Source of the DNA: JASHPR01 sp963795055 | GTDB lineage: Bacteria > Actinomycetota > Actinomycetes > Streptosporangiales > Streptosporangiaceae | DNA length: 64,000 nt | NCBI GenBank assembly: GCA_963795055.1 | Contig: CAWCGJ010000041.1 | Location: 29,208 to 93,207 of the forward strand | Reading direction: 5' to 3' | Part shown: one piece after another, positions 8,829-17,384 of the stretch | Layout of the letters: each line of letters starts with the position of its first letter | Numbering within the stretch: position 1 is the stretch's first letter | The notes under the pieces: model-generated | Seen by the model: the letters and a program-made list of their open reading frames with translations, nothing else | Told to the model about the DNA's origin: nothing | Database searches by the model: none | Translations under genes and position numbers: made by a program

Positions 8829-11357
8829 TCAGGCCGGGGCCGGACCGCCCAGCGCGGCCAGCGGGTGGCGGACCCGGACGCCGGAGCCGTCCCGGCGGCC
8901 GTCCGGCGGGGGCAGGTCGACCGGCGTGCCCGCTTCGGTCGCGCCGCGGGCGGGGCCCGGCCCGGCCCAGGCCAGCACCAGCACGTCCTCGCCCTTGAGG
9001 AACCGGTGGCAGCGGACGCCGCCGGTGGCGCGACCCTTCGGCGGGTACTCCGCGTAGGGCGTCACCTTCACGGTCACGGCCGACGTGCCGGGTAGCGCCC
9101 CGGCACTGCCCGCCACGGTCACCACGACGGGGGAGCCCCCGGCCGGGTCCACGGCGCCGAACCAGACCACCGAGGCCCGGGCCGCCAGCCTGATCCCGGC
9201 CATCCCGGCGGCGGACCGGCCCTGCGGGCGCACCGCCGCCGCCCCGAACCTGAGCAGCTGTCCGTCACCGGTCACGAACACCAGGTCCTGCGCCTCGTCG
9301 GCCAGTTGCACCGCGCCGACCACCCGGTCGCCGTCCTTGAGCGCGATGATCTCGAACTCGGCCGCGTTCTGCGGGTAGTCGGGGGCCACCCGCTTGACCA
9401 CGCCGCCGACGGTCCCGACCGCCAGCCCGGCGCCCGCCCCCGGCCCCGGGCCGTCCGCCGCCGCCAGCCCGACCACGGTCTCGCCGGCCCGCAGCGACAG
9501 GAACTCGCTGACCGGGGCGCCGCCGGACAGGCCGGGGGAGTGCGCGCTCGGCGGCAGCGCGGGCAGCTCTAGCACGCCGAGCCGGATCAGCCGGCCCTGC
9601 GAGGTCACCACGCCGATCGTGCCGCGCGCCGTGGACGGCACCGCCGAGACGATCGCGTCGTGCGCGGCGCGCGGCCCCGCGGCGTCGCGGCCGTTACGCC
9701 CGGGGGCGGGGGAGCCGTTGCGCTGCGGATCGCGGTCTTCTCCGGCGCTGGCCGTCCTGGCCAGCAGCCCCGCCGAGGACAGCAGCACCGTGCACGGATC
9801 GTCGGCCACCTCCAGCGGCACCGCAGCCGTCCGGGCCGCGCCGCTGCTCTCCAGCAGCACCGTGCGGCGGGGGGTCGCGAACTTCTCGCTGACGTCGGCC
9901 AGCTCAGCCGAGACCAGCTCGCGGAGCCGCTGCTCGGAGTCCAGGACCGCGGTGAGCTCGGCGATCTCACGCTCCAGGGTCTCGCGCTCGCGCTCCAGCT
10001 CCAGCCGGTCGTAGCGGGTCAGCCGGCGCAGCGGGGTGTCCAGGATGTACTGGGCCTGGATCGCCGAGAGGTCGAAGACGGCCATCAGCCGTTCCTTGGC
10101 GGCCGCCGCGTCGTCGCTGGTGCGGATCACCTGGATGACCTCGTCGATGTTGAGCAGCGCGATGAGCAGCCCGTCGACCAGGTGCATCCGGTCCTCGCGC
10201 TTGCGGCGCCGGAACTCGGTGCGGCGGCGGACGACCTCGATCCGGTGGTCGACGTAGATCTGCAGCAGCTCGCGCAGCCCGAGCAGCCGGGGCTGCCCGT
10301 CGACGAGGGCCACGTTATTGATGCCGAACGTGTCCTCCATCGGGGTCAGCCGGTACAGCTCCTCGAGCACGGCCTCGGGCACGAACCCGGAGCGCACCTC
10401 GATCACCAGCTGCAGCCCGCGGTGCCGGTCGGTCAGGTCCTTCAGGTCCGCGATGCCGGCCAGCTTCCTGGCCTGGACCAGCTCCCTGATCCTCTGGCTC
10501 ACCTTCTCCGGGCCGATCCCGTACGGCAGCTCGGTGACCACGATCCCGGTGCGCCGCGGGGTGATCTTCTCGATCCGCGCCGCGGCCCGGGTGCGGAACG
10601 TCCCGCGACCGGTCTCGTAGGCCTCCCGGATCCCGTCCAGCCCGACGATCTTGCCGCCGGTGGGCAGGTCGGGCCCGGGCACGAACCGCATCAGCTCATC
10701 CAGGCCCGCGTCCGGGTGCGCGATCAGGTGCCGGGCCGCCGCCACGACCTCGCCGAGGTTGTGCGGGGCCATGTTGGTGGCCATCCCGACGGCGATCCCG
10801 GCAGCCCCGTTGACCAGCAGGTTCGGGATCGCGGCCGGGAGCACCTCCGGCTGGTTCTCGGTGCCGTCGTAGTTCGGCACGAAGTCGACCGTGTCCTCAT
10901 CGAGCGACCTGGTCATCTCCACGGCCGCGGCGGCCAGCTTGGCCTCGGTGTAGCGGTACGCCGCCGCCCCGTCGTCCCCGCCCAGCGACCCGAAGTTGCC
11001 GTGCCCGTCGATCAGCGGGAGCCGCATCGCGAACGGCTGCTGCATCCGGACCAGCGCGTCGTAGATGGCCGAGTCCCCGTGCGGGTGCAGCCGCCCCATG
11101 ACCGCGCCCACGACCTGGGCGCACTTGACGTACGCGTGCTGCGGCGTCAGGCCCATCTCGCTCATCAGGTACAGGATCCGGCGCTGCACGGGCTTGAGCC
11201 CGTCCCGGGCGTCGGGCAGGGCGCGCTGGTAGATCACCGAGTAGGCGTACTCGAGGTAGCTGCCCCGCATCTCCTCGGTGACGTCGATGTCGACGATGGT
11301 CTCCTCGAAGTCCTCGGGAGGCGGGGTGGTCGTGGTGCGTCTGGCCATGACCGCCAT
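8829..11357 (-). CDS. parC: DNA topoisomerase IV subunit A / GyrA-type
   Basis: The 842-residue breakage-reunion subunit has the conserved N-terminal block YAYSVIYQRALPDARDGLKP, then GRLHPHGD and the active-site RYTE, with catalytic Tyr at about 136. The central coiled coil and C-terminal beta-pinwheel follow, with low-complexity inserts rich in Gly and Ala. It pairs with the convergent parE. Start ATG 11357 (MAVMARR) or ATG 11348 (MARR) are both possible; the ribosome site is weak. Confidence 0.92.
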   Translation of the reverse strand: MAVMARRTTTTPPPEDFEETIVDIDVTEEMRGSYLEYAYSVIYQRALPDARDGLKPVQRRILYLMSEMGLTPQHAYVKCAQVVGAVMGRLHPHGDSAIYDALVRMQQPFAMRLPLIDGHGNFGSLGGDDGAAAYRYTEAKLAAAAVEMTRSLDEDTVDFVPNYDGTENQPEVLPAAIPNLLVNGAAGIAVGMATNMAPHNLGEVVAAARHLIAHPDAGLDELMRFVPGPDLPTGGKIVGLDGIREAYETGRGTFRTRAAARIEKITPRRTGIVVTELPYGIGPEKVSQRIRELVQARKLAGIADLKDLTDRHRGLQLVIEVRSGFVPEAVLEELYRLTPMEDTFGINNVALVDGQPRLLGLRELLQIYVDHRIEVVRRRTEFRRRKREDRMHLVDGLLIALLNIDEVIQVIRTSDDAAAAKERLMAVFDLSAIQAQYILDTPLRRLTRYDRLELERERETLEREIAELTAVLDSEQRLRELVSAELADVSEKFATPRRTVLLESSGAARTAAVPLEVADDPCTVLLSSAGLLARTASAGEDRDPQRNGSPAPGRNGRDAAGPRAAHDAIVSAVPSTARGTIGVVTSQGRLIRLGVLELPALPPSAHSPGLSGGAPVSEFLSLRAGETVVGLAAADGPGPGAGAGLAVGTVGGVVKRVAPDYPQNAAEFEIIALKDGDRVVGAVQLADEAQDLVFVTGDGQLLRFGAAAVRPQGRSAAGMAGIRLAARASVVWFGAVDPAGGSPVVVTVAGSAGALPGTSAVTVKVTPYAEYPPKGRATGGVRCHRFLKGEDVLVLAWAGPGPARGATEAGTPVDLPPPDGRRDGSGVRVRHPLAALGGPAPA

Positions 11358-11425
11358 TGTGCCTGCCCGCTGCGACAAGCGGGCCGCGGCGCGCGGGCGC
11401 GGCGCGCAGGCGCGGCGCGGCCGGG

Positions 11426-12199
11426 TCAGGTCGCGGAGAAGCCGCCGTCCACGAAGATGACCTGGCCGGTCACGTAGTCGCTGGCCCGGCTGGCCAGGAA
11501 CACCGCGATGCCCTCGAAGTCCGCCGCCTCGCCGTTGCGCCCGATCATCGTGCGCGCGGCCAGCGCGGCCGACCGGGCCGGGTCGCTGGCCGCTTCCCGC
11601 GTCAGCGGCGTGATCACGAAGCCGGGGGAGACCGCGTTGCAGCACACCCCGCGGGCCGCCCACGCCTCGGACTGAGACCGGGTCAGCGAGACCAGGCCGC
11701 CCTTGGACGCCCCGTACCCCCCGCTGTTACCGAACGCCCGGACCGCCTGCTGGGACGCGATGTTGATGATCCGCCCCCAGCCGCGCTCGGCCATCGGCGG
11801 GCCGAAGCGCTGGCCGAGCAGGAACGGGGCGGTCAGGTTGACGGCCATCGTCAGGTCCCACTCGCCCGCGGTCAGCGTGCCCAGCGGCGGCCGCAGGTTG
11901 ATGCCGGCCGAGTTGACCAGGATGTCCGGCTCGCCGAACGCCGCCGCCGCCTCCCGCGCGCCGCGCTCCAGCGAGAAGCGGTCAGCCAGGTCCGCGCTGA
12001 CCCACGCCACCTCAGAGCCGCCGGCGCGCAGCCCGTCGGCCGTCTGGGCCAGCGCGTCGTGGCCGCGGGCGACCAGCACGACCCGGGCGCCGGCCCCGGC
12101 CAGGGCCCGCGCGATCGCCCGGCCGATGCCGGAACTGCCGCCGGTGACGACGGCGACCCGGCCGTCGAGCGAGAACAACTCGCTGAGGTAATCAGTCAT
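11426..12199 (-). CDS. SDR-family NAD(P)-dependent oxidoreductase
   Basis: A classical short-chain dehydrogenase of 257 residues. The Rossmann motif is TGGSSGIG near residue 19, the structural motif is NSAG, and the catalytic Ser/Tyr/Lys set is in NIASQQ and YGASKGG. The C-terminal VTGQVIFVDGGFSA is typical of gluconate 5-dehydrogenase-like and 3-oxoacyl reductase-like members, but the substrate cannot be read from sequence. It is divergent from the ABM-like/ArsR pair, and both promoters lie in 12200-12324. Confidence 0.88.
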   Translation of the reverse strand: MTDYLSELFSLDGRVAVVTGGSSGIGRAIARALAGAGARVVLVARGHDALAQTADGLRAGGSEVAWVSADLADRFSLERGAREAAAAFGEPDILVNSAGINLRPPLGTLTAGEWDLTMAVNLTAPFLLGQRFGPPMAERGWGRIINIASQQAVRAFGNSGGYGASKGGLVSLTRSQSEAWAARGVCCNAVSPGFVITPLTREAASDPARSAALAARTMIGRNGEAADFEGIAVFLASRASDYVTGQVIFVDGGFSAT

Positions 12200-12208
12200 G
12201 AGCGATTT

Positions 12209-12276
12209 GAACCCTTTTCGTCCGCCGACCTTGGCTCAGGGTACGCGGGCAGCCATGAGGAGGATGAAAAAGGCTC
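12209..12276. promoter_or_regulatory. inverted pair of GGATGAAAAGG-type elements, 38-bp spacing (copy 1)
   Basis: GAACCCTTTTCGTCC (12209-12223) faces GGATGAAAAAGGCTC (12262-12276) with 38 bases between them. The same element pair, with the same 38-base gap, occurs at 25256-25323. Both lie between divergent genes. I infer a regulatory site; the binding protein is unknown. Confidence 0.45.
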
Positions 12277-12316
12277 ATCTGCCGTGGCTGGAGATCCTTA
12301 GCCGACGGGCTTAATG

Positions 12317-12332
12317 TTAGCGATATGGCTAA
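12317..12332 (+). promoter_or_regulatory. operator-like inverted repeat over the start of the ABM-like gene
   Basis: TTAGC-GATATG-GCTAA is a perfect inverted repeat that includes the ATG at 12325. A related imperfect copy, TTAGCC...GGCTTAA, lies at 12298-12314. The ArsR-type repressor encoded in the same operon is the obvious candidate binder. No ribosome site precedes the ATG, so the transcript may be leaderless. Confidence 0.45.
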
Positions 12333-12645
12333 TGAAACGGTGGTCTGCACCTACCGGGTCCGGGCCGACGCGGAGGAGCGCTTCGCCGAGTTGCTCCGCG
12401 GCCACTGGCGGACGCTGCACCGCCTCGGCTTCGTGGCCGGCGAGCCGCCGCTGGTGCTGCGAGGCACCGATGGCGGGCTCACCTACGTCGAGGTCTTTAC
12501 CTGGGTCGAGGGCGGTTTCGGCCTGGCGCACGAGCACCCGGACGTGCTCACGATCTGGGAGGCGATGGACCCGCTGCTCGAGGAGCGCGACGGCCGGCCC
12601 AAGTGGGAGTTCCCCCACTTCGTGCGGGTGGCTGCGGGGGCGTGA
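12325..12645 (+). CDS. ABM-like dimeric alpha/beta-barrel protein
   Basis: This 106-residue protein has the pattern of small antibiotic-biosynthesis-monooxygenase-fold proteins (VCTYRVRADAEERFAELLR, then TYVEVFTWVEGG). No cofactor or catalytic residue is obvious. Its stop overlaps the start of the ArsR gene (GTGA), so the two are translationally coupled. Such pairs are usually autoregulated stress or xenobiotic-response units. The substrate is unknown. Confidence 0.7.
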   Translation: MANETVVCTYRVRADAEERFAELLRGHWRTLHRLGFVAGEPPLVLRGTDGGLTYVEVFTWVEGGFGLAHEHPDVLTIWEAMDPLLEERDGRPKWEFPHFVRVAAGA

Positions 12646-12980
12646 CCGCTCAGCCCCAGGGGATCGCGGACCTCGAGGCCCTGGAGTCGGTGTTCGGGGC
12701 CCTCGCGCACCAGTCGCGGCGGACGATACTACTCGTGCTGCTGGCCCGGGGCGGCGAGATGACCTCCGGCGACATCGCCGGCCGGTTTGACTGCTCGTGG
12801 CCGACCACGACCCGGCACCTGAGAATCCTGGAGGACGCGGGGCTGGTACACGCGGCGCTGCGCGGGAGGCAGCGCGTCTACCGGCTGGACGTCCGCCGGC
12901 TGCGCTCGGTGGCGGGCGGCTGGCTGGCGCGCTTCGAGCTGCCGCCGGCCGACTCGCCCGGCGGCGATGCCGCCGGCTGA
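12642..12980 (+). CDS. ArsR-family winged-helix transcriptional regulator
   Basis: 112 residues. The HTH core ALAHQSRRTILLVLL...GEMTSGDIAGRF...PTTTRHLRILEDAGLV and the beta-wing RGRQRVYRLD are clear. There are no metal-binding Cys clusters, so it more resembles the SdpR/autorepressor group than arsenic sensors. It starts at GTG 12642, overlapping the preceding stop, and probably represses its own operon through the TTAGC repeats near 12300-12332. Confidence 0.85.
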   Translation: MTAQPQGIADLEALESVFGALAHQSRRTILLVLLARGGEMTSGDIAGRFDCSWPTTTRHLRILEDAGLVHAALRGRQRVYRLDVRRLRSVAGGWLARFELPPADSPGGDAAG

Positions 12981-13019
12981 CTGGGTCCGGCATTACTGTG
13001 TACGCCAAGCGCTGTTCCC

Positions 13020-14841
13020 GGGGCTGTCGCGGAATCGGTTTCTGACCGGTCGGCGTGCCGTCTGGCCTGGTAAGCAGCGGTTTGCAATGATTTGATCATG
13101 GCGAAACGGTTCCGTCCGGTGCACCGGGATCAGCCGTTCCTGCTGCCGCCGGATATGCGGGAGTGGCTGCCGGCTGGTCACCTGGCGTGGTTCGTGATCG
13201 ATGCGGTGGACGTGCTGGACATCTCGCGGTTCGCGGCCCGCCAGACGCCGCGCGGGTCGGTGGCGGGCCGGGCGGCATATGACCCTCGGGTGCTGCTGGG
13301 GCTGCTGGCGTACGGGTACGCGGTGGGGGTGCGGTCGTCGCGGCGGATCGAGCGGGCGTGCCGCGAGGATGTGGCGTTCCGGGTGATCTGCGCGCAGGAT
13401 GTCCCCGATCATGCGACGACCGCGCGGTTCCGGCGGGAGCATTTCGCGGACCCGGCGGCGATGGGGCAGCTGTTCGGCGAGGTGCTGGTGCTGGCGGCGC
13501 GGGCCGGTCTGGGCAAGCTGGGGCAGATCGCGGTGGACGGGACGAAGATCGCCGCCAGCGCGTCGAAGGACGCCAACCGCACCGAGGCGGGGCTGCGGGA
13601 GCTGGCCCGGCAGATCCTGGCCGAGGCGGAGGCGGTGGATGCGGCCGAGGATGCGCTGTTCGGGGAGGCCCGCGGGGATGAGCTGCCGGACGAGCTGGCT
13701 GATCCGGTGACCCGCAGGGAGCGGATCCGCAAGGCGCTGGCCGGGCTGGAAGCCGAGCGCGCGGCTGCACAGCAGAAGCGGGACCAGCAGGCCAGCGCCT
13801 ATCTGGAGCGGCATGAGGCCGGCCGTGGCGGCCGGGCGCCCCGGCAGGCGCGGGTCGCGGCTGCACAGGCGAAGCTGGACCGTGAGATCGCCCGCTACCA
13901 GGCCAAGACCGCGGCCCGGCAGGCTCGCGCGAAGGCGGCCCGCCAGGCCGGGCGCCGGGTGCCCGCTGGCAAGCCGCCGGTGCCGGTCAGCGAGTACTGC
14001 CGGGTCAAGGCCGCCGCCGCCAGGCTGGCCAGCGCCAAGGCCAGCGCCGCCCAGCCCGTGCCGGGGGCCGCCGCGGAGGGCGAAGACCGCGGCCCGGTAC
14101 GCAACATCACCGACCCCGATTCGCGGCTGATGCCGGTGCGCGGCGGCGGGTTCATCCAGGGCCTGAACGCCCAGGCGGTCTTCAGCACCGACGGGCTGTG
14201 CCTGGCCGCCAGAGTCACCCAGGACACCACCGACTACGCCAGCTTCGAGCCCATGATGCGCGAGGCCCAGGCCACGCAGGACCTGCTGCGCGCTCACGCG
14301 CGCGGACCGCTGCACCGGCTGCGCGCCAAGATCGGCGTCATGCTCGCCGACGCCGGGTACTGCTCGGAACCCAACTTGACCTGCCCCGGCCCGGACCGCC
14401 TGATCGCCGTCGGCAAGCGCCGCGACCTCGAGCACGCCACCAGCGACCACCCTGCCGCGGCCGCGGGGGGCCGCGGCGGCCAGGCGGCCGCGGCCATGGC
14501 TGCCCGGCTGGCCACTCCCCAGGGCCTGGTCACCTACCGGCGCCGCGGCCCGCTCGCCGAAGGCCCGTTCGGCAACACCAAGCACAACCGCGGCTTCCGC
14601 CGGTTCTCCCTGCGCGGGCTGCCCCGCGCCGAGGGGGAATGGGCTTTCCAGAACGCGGCCGGCAACCTCCTGAAGATCCACGCCACCGGGTGGCAGCCAG
14701 CGGCGGCGCCCTAAACCGCCACCACTCGCCCCAGACCCCGGGTAATCGCCGGCCCGGGCCATCCAGACCCCCCGACCAAACCCGGCACCGCTGACCGCTG
14801 ACCGCAACAGCCCAGGCATCAGACAATTCCGCGACAGCCCC
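13020..14841 (+). mobile_element. IS1182-family insertion sequence, apparently complete
   Basis: A 1,822-bp element bounded by the perfect 16-bp inverted repeats GGGGCTGTCGCGGAAT (13020-13035) and its complement (14826-14841). It is flanked on both sides by TCCC (13016-13019 and 14842-14845), read as a 4-bp target duplication. It carries one intact transposase and lies between the ArsR gene and a PfkB kinase, interrupting neither. Intact ends and frame suggest a recent insertion. Confidence 0.85.
13098..14714 (+). CDS. IS1182-family transposase
   Basis: This DDE transposase of 538 residues has an N-terminal block typical of the family (FRPVHRDQPFLLPPDMREWL). It continues with YDPRVLLGLLAYGYAVGVRSSRRIE, DHATTARFRREH, and IAVDGTKIAA, which supplies the first acidic residue. 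A long Ala/Arg/Lys-rich helical insertion occupies about 200-330. The rest of the catalytic core follows: FIQGLNAQAV, MLADAGYCSEPNL and the C-terminal EGPFGNTKHNRGFRRFSLRG. ATG 13098 is the likely start; TTG 13092 is two codons upstream. Confidence 0.92.
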   Translation: MAKRFRPVHRDQPFLLPPDMREWLPAGHLAWFVIDAVDVLDISRFAARQTPRGSVAGRAAYDPRVLLGLLAYGYAVGVRSSRRIERACREDVAFRVICAQDVPDHATTARFRREHFADPAAMGQLFGEVLVLAARAGLGKLGQIAVDGTKIAASASKDANRTEAGLRELARQILAEAEAVDAAEDALFGEARGDELPDELADPVTRRERIRKALAGLEAERAAAQQKRDQQASAYLERHEAGRGGRAPRQARVAAAQAKLDREIARYQAKTAARQARAKAARQAGRRVPAGKPPVPVSEYCRVKAAAARLASAKASAAQPVPGAAAEGEDRGPVRNITDPDSRLMPVRGGGFIQGLNAQAVFSTDGLCLAARVTQDTTDYASFEPMMREAQATQDLLRAHARGPLHRLRAKIGVMLADAGYCSEPNLTCPGPDRLIAVGKRRDLEHATSDHPAAAAGGRGGQAAAAMAARLATPQGLVTYRRRGPLAEGPFGNTKHNRGFRRFSLRGLPRAEGEWAFQNAAGNLLKIHATGWQPAAAP

Positions 14842-14906
14842 TCCCACGGCACTTATCGAACACACGTGCCCGTAACGGCGGATGCGGCGGAGCGCCGGGC
14901 GGCCCG

Positions 14907-15800
14907 CTACAGCGCGGGCCGTGCGCCGACCAGGCTCAGGGCGCGGGCCGCGAGGCGGCAGCCGCTGGCCAGCGCCTCCCCCGGGGGCTTCTTGTCCAGC
15001 CAGGGCGGCAGGAACCCCGCGCAGAACGCGTCCCCGGCCCCGGTCCCGTCCACGATCCGCTCGACCGGCGGCCCGGGGACCCGGAACGGGTCCGGGCGGC
15101 CGTTGGCGTAGAACAGGGCGCCCTCGGCCCCGAGCTTCATCACGACCTGCGGATACCAGGCGTTCAGCACCCGCGCGGCCTGCTCGGGCTGGTCCCGGCC
15201 GGTGAGCACGCGGGCCTGGTCGCCGTTCACGAACAGCAGCGTGGCCCCGTTGGTCAGCTGCAGGAACGGCTCCGCGCCGACCCGCTCCAGCGGCGCGGCG
15301 GAGGCGCCGTCCACCGACACGGTCATCCCGGCGCGCTGCGCGTGGCTGAAGGCGGCCAGCGCGGCCGGCCGGGAGCCCTCGTTGAGCAGCGTGTAGCCGG
15401 AGACATGCAGGTGGCTGCCGGGGGTGAACAGGTCCTTGGGCAGGTCGTCGGAGGATAGCGCCGCGTTCGCCCCGGGGTCGGAGAGCATGGTGTGGTCGCC
15501 CTTGTGGGTGACCATCACCACGCAGGTCCCCGTCGGCCGCTCCGGGTCCATGACCAGCCTGGCGTCGACGCCGTAGCCCATCAGCTCCATGTCCCGGTTA
15601 CGGCCGGCGATGTCGGCGCCGCGCCGTCCGACGAACGCCACCTCGGCGCCGTCCACCGCGAGCCAGGCGGCTATGTTGGCGCCAGACCCCCCGCCGTGCA
15701 TGGTTACCGTGGCGGGCGTATCGCTCCCCTTGGACAGCGGGAGCGCCGCGTGGGCGACCGTGTCGGTCATGAGATCACCAACGACGACAACGCGCGTCAT
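14907..15800 (-). CDS. PfkB/ribokinase-family carbohydrate kinase
   Basis: 297 residues with the first PfkB signature region (HGGGSGANIAAWLA) and the second, DGTGAGDAFCAGF, whose Asp is the catalytic base. The fold phosphorylates sugars or nucleosides using ATP; the substrate is undetermined. It is transcribed toward the IS element. The 5' region 15801-15945 is an AT-richer non-coding stretch likely to hold its promoter. Confidence 0.85.
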   Translation of the reverse strand: MTRVVVVGDLMTDTVAHAALPLSKGSDTPATVTMHGGGSGANIAAWLAVDGAEVAFVGRRGADIAGRNRDMELMGYGVDARLVMDPERPTGTCVVMVTHKGDHTMLSDPGANAALSSDDLPKDLFTPGSHLHVSGYTLLNEGSRPAALAAFSHAQRAGMTVSVDGASAAPLERVGAEPFLQLTNGATLLFVNGDQARVLTGRDQPEQAARVLNAWYPQVVMKLGAEGALFYANGRPDPFRVPGPPVERIVDGTGAGDAFCAGFLPPWLDKKPPGEALASGCRLAARALSLVGARPAL

Positions 15801-15945
15801 GTCGTCACCACCTTGATCGCGTGGCTGAACTAAGAGCTGCCCCGAAGCGCGCCAGTGCTTTTGGTGCTAGCGCATAGAACTTAACAGTTTCGCAGAGTAG
15901 TCTCTCCCCCTTCGGGTTCCGAATCCCTGAATAGTGGCGATTCGG

Positions 15946-17019
15946 TCAGGCGGGAAGGGTCAGGGCCCGGCCCGCGACCATCAGCACCGTCTCCTCGGAC
16001 TCGGCGGCGAGCCGCTGGTTGAGCCACCCCAGCTGGTCACGGAACAGCCGCCCGGCCCGGGTCGGGGGGTGCACGCTCGAGCCCACCTCGTCACTCACCG
16101 CCACCACGCGGGTCCGGGTCTGCCGCCACGCCCCGACCAGCTCGTCGACCCTCGCGGCGATCTGCCCCGCCGCCTGCCCGCCGTCCGCGGCCCACGCGCC
16201 GGCCTCGTGCATGACCGCCGCCAGCCAGGTCCCGGCCCCGTCGAAGAGAACGGACCCGGACTCCGAACGCAACGTCCGCGCCGCATCGAGGCTCTCCACG
16301 GTGCGCCACCACGGGGGCCTTCGTGACCGGTGCGCCGCCACCCGCTCGGCCCACTCGGGATCGTCCCCGGGCCGGGCGCCGGCCGGGTACGGGCCTGCGG
16401 CCAGGTACGTCACCCGCGGCTCGGCGGCCAGCCTGAGCTCGGCGTGCCGTGACTTCCCCGACCGCGCGCCGCCCAGCACCAGGACCCGGCGCGGCGGTCC
16501 CGGGGTCACCGCTCCGCCCGTCGTCGCGCCCGGGGTTACCGCCAGCACGTCGCCGTCCCGGGGCACGATGACCCCCCAGAACCGGCACCGCCGGGCCAGT
16601 TCCTCCTCGGAGGAGACCCGGTGATCGGCGTGCCACACGGCGGCCACGGTCCCGGCGCGCACCAGGCCCCGGTGGCGCAGCGCGCCGAGCTGGGCCGGAT
16701 CGTCCAGCAGGTCCAGCAGCACGAGGTCGTAGGGTTCCGTGCCAGGGGGCGGCTGCGGCGTGACGCCCGATCCGTCGGCGACCAGCAGCCGGCCGCCGTC
16801 GGGGCCGGTCACCGTCCAGCCGCCCGGCATCCGGCCGGCCTGGTACCCGGCAGGCGTCCCGGGCGCCGGGCCCGGCCCCAGCCGCAGCACCCCGTCCACG
16901 AGCACCAGCGCGGGAGCGCGTCGGCGGCCGGCCGCCGCGGCCGCGGCGCAGGACGCGCAGCGGCAGCCCGGCCGCGGCCAGCCGCCGCGGCCGCCGGTGC
17001 CCGCCAGGCGGACGTCCAT
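15946..17019 (-). CDS. cobU: bifunctional adenosylcobinamide kinase/guanylyltransferase
   Basis: This cobalamin nucleotide-loop assembly enzyme phosphorylates adenosylcobinamide and transfers GMP. The C-terminal CobU domain begins at RRVLVLGGARSGKSRHAELR (P-loop GGARSGKS, about 180). It contains VVAVSDEVGSSVHP and RLFRDQLGWLNQRLA, typical of the family. The N-terminal 170 residues (PGCRCASCAAA, later HADHR) look like the fused metallo-beta-lactamase-like domain found in actinobacterial versions. No cobalamin riboswitch is visible upstream; only 48 bases separate it from the divergent small gene. Confidence 0.88.
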   Translation of the reverse strand: MDVRLAGTGGRGGWPRPGCRCASCAAAAAAGRRRAPALVLVDGVLRLGPGPAPGTPAGYQAGRMPGGWTVTGPDGGRLLVADGSGVTPQPPPGTEPYDLVLLDLLDDPAQLGALRHRGLVRAGTVAAVWHADHRVSSEEELARRCRFWGVIVPRDGDVLAVTPGATTGGAVTPGPPRRVLVLGGARSGKSRHAELRLAAEPRVTYLAAGPYPAGARPGDDPEWAERVAAHRSRRPPWWRTVESLDAARTLRSESGSVLFDGAGTWLAAVMHEAGAWAADGGQAAGQIAARVDELVGAWRQTRTRVVAVSDEVGSSVHPPTRAGRLFRDQLGWLNQRLAAESEETVLMVAGRALTLPA

Positions 17020-17067
17020 CAGCGCCTGCGTCCGGTCCGGCCCGGGCGGTGGCTAAGATCTGGCCAC

Positions 17068-17277
17068 ATGAGCTGGACCTGGCAGCTGGAGAAGGAAGAT
17101 GGCACCGTGCTCGCCTCGCGCGGCCTGCCGAAGGAGTCCTTCGGGAGTCAGGGCGACGCGGAGAGCTGGATCGGCGAGAACTGGCGGACCCTGCTGGACG
17201 CCGGGGTTGACCAGGTGACCTTGCTGGAGGACGGCCGGCCCCAGTACGGCCCGATGAGCCTGCATCCCGGTCATTGA
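17068..17277 (+). CDS. small conserved actinobacterial protein of unknown function
   Basis: The 69-residue protein starts MSWTWQLEKEDG and ends MSLHPGH. It is acidic and soluble, with a WIGENWRTLLDAGVDQVTLLEDG segment. It lies divergent from cobU with a very short shared upstream region. I do not recognise a function. Confidence 0.7.
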   Translation: MSWTWQLEKEDGTVLASRGLPKESFGSQGDAESWIGENWRTLLDAGVDQVTLLEDGRPQYGPMSLHPGH

Positions 17278-17384
17278 CTTCCACTCCGCCAGCAGCACAA
17301 CCACCCCGCCCGACCGGCTCACGTCCCGCCGCCTTCACCACCAGCCCGAAGGTCGGCGCACTGGCGGCCCTCTTAGTAGCCGGG

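Noticed and set aside
9660..11477. 605-codon plus-strand frame inside parC
   Set aside because: Shadow of parC, with repetitive His/Gln/Arg/Val composition.
12262..12315. Short ORF MKKAHLPWLEILSRRA after AGGAGG
   Set aside because: Its ATG is part of the inverted element and it ends upstream of the ABM gene; a ribosome site alone is weak support, though translation cannot be excluded.
12993..14852. Minus-strand frame across the insertion sequence
   Set aside because: Transposase motifs are on the plus strand; the opposite frame is low-complexity.
17020..17067. Cobalamin riboswitch expected before cobU
   Set aside because: Only 48 bases separate cobU from the divergent gene; no B12-box-like sequence is visible.
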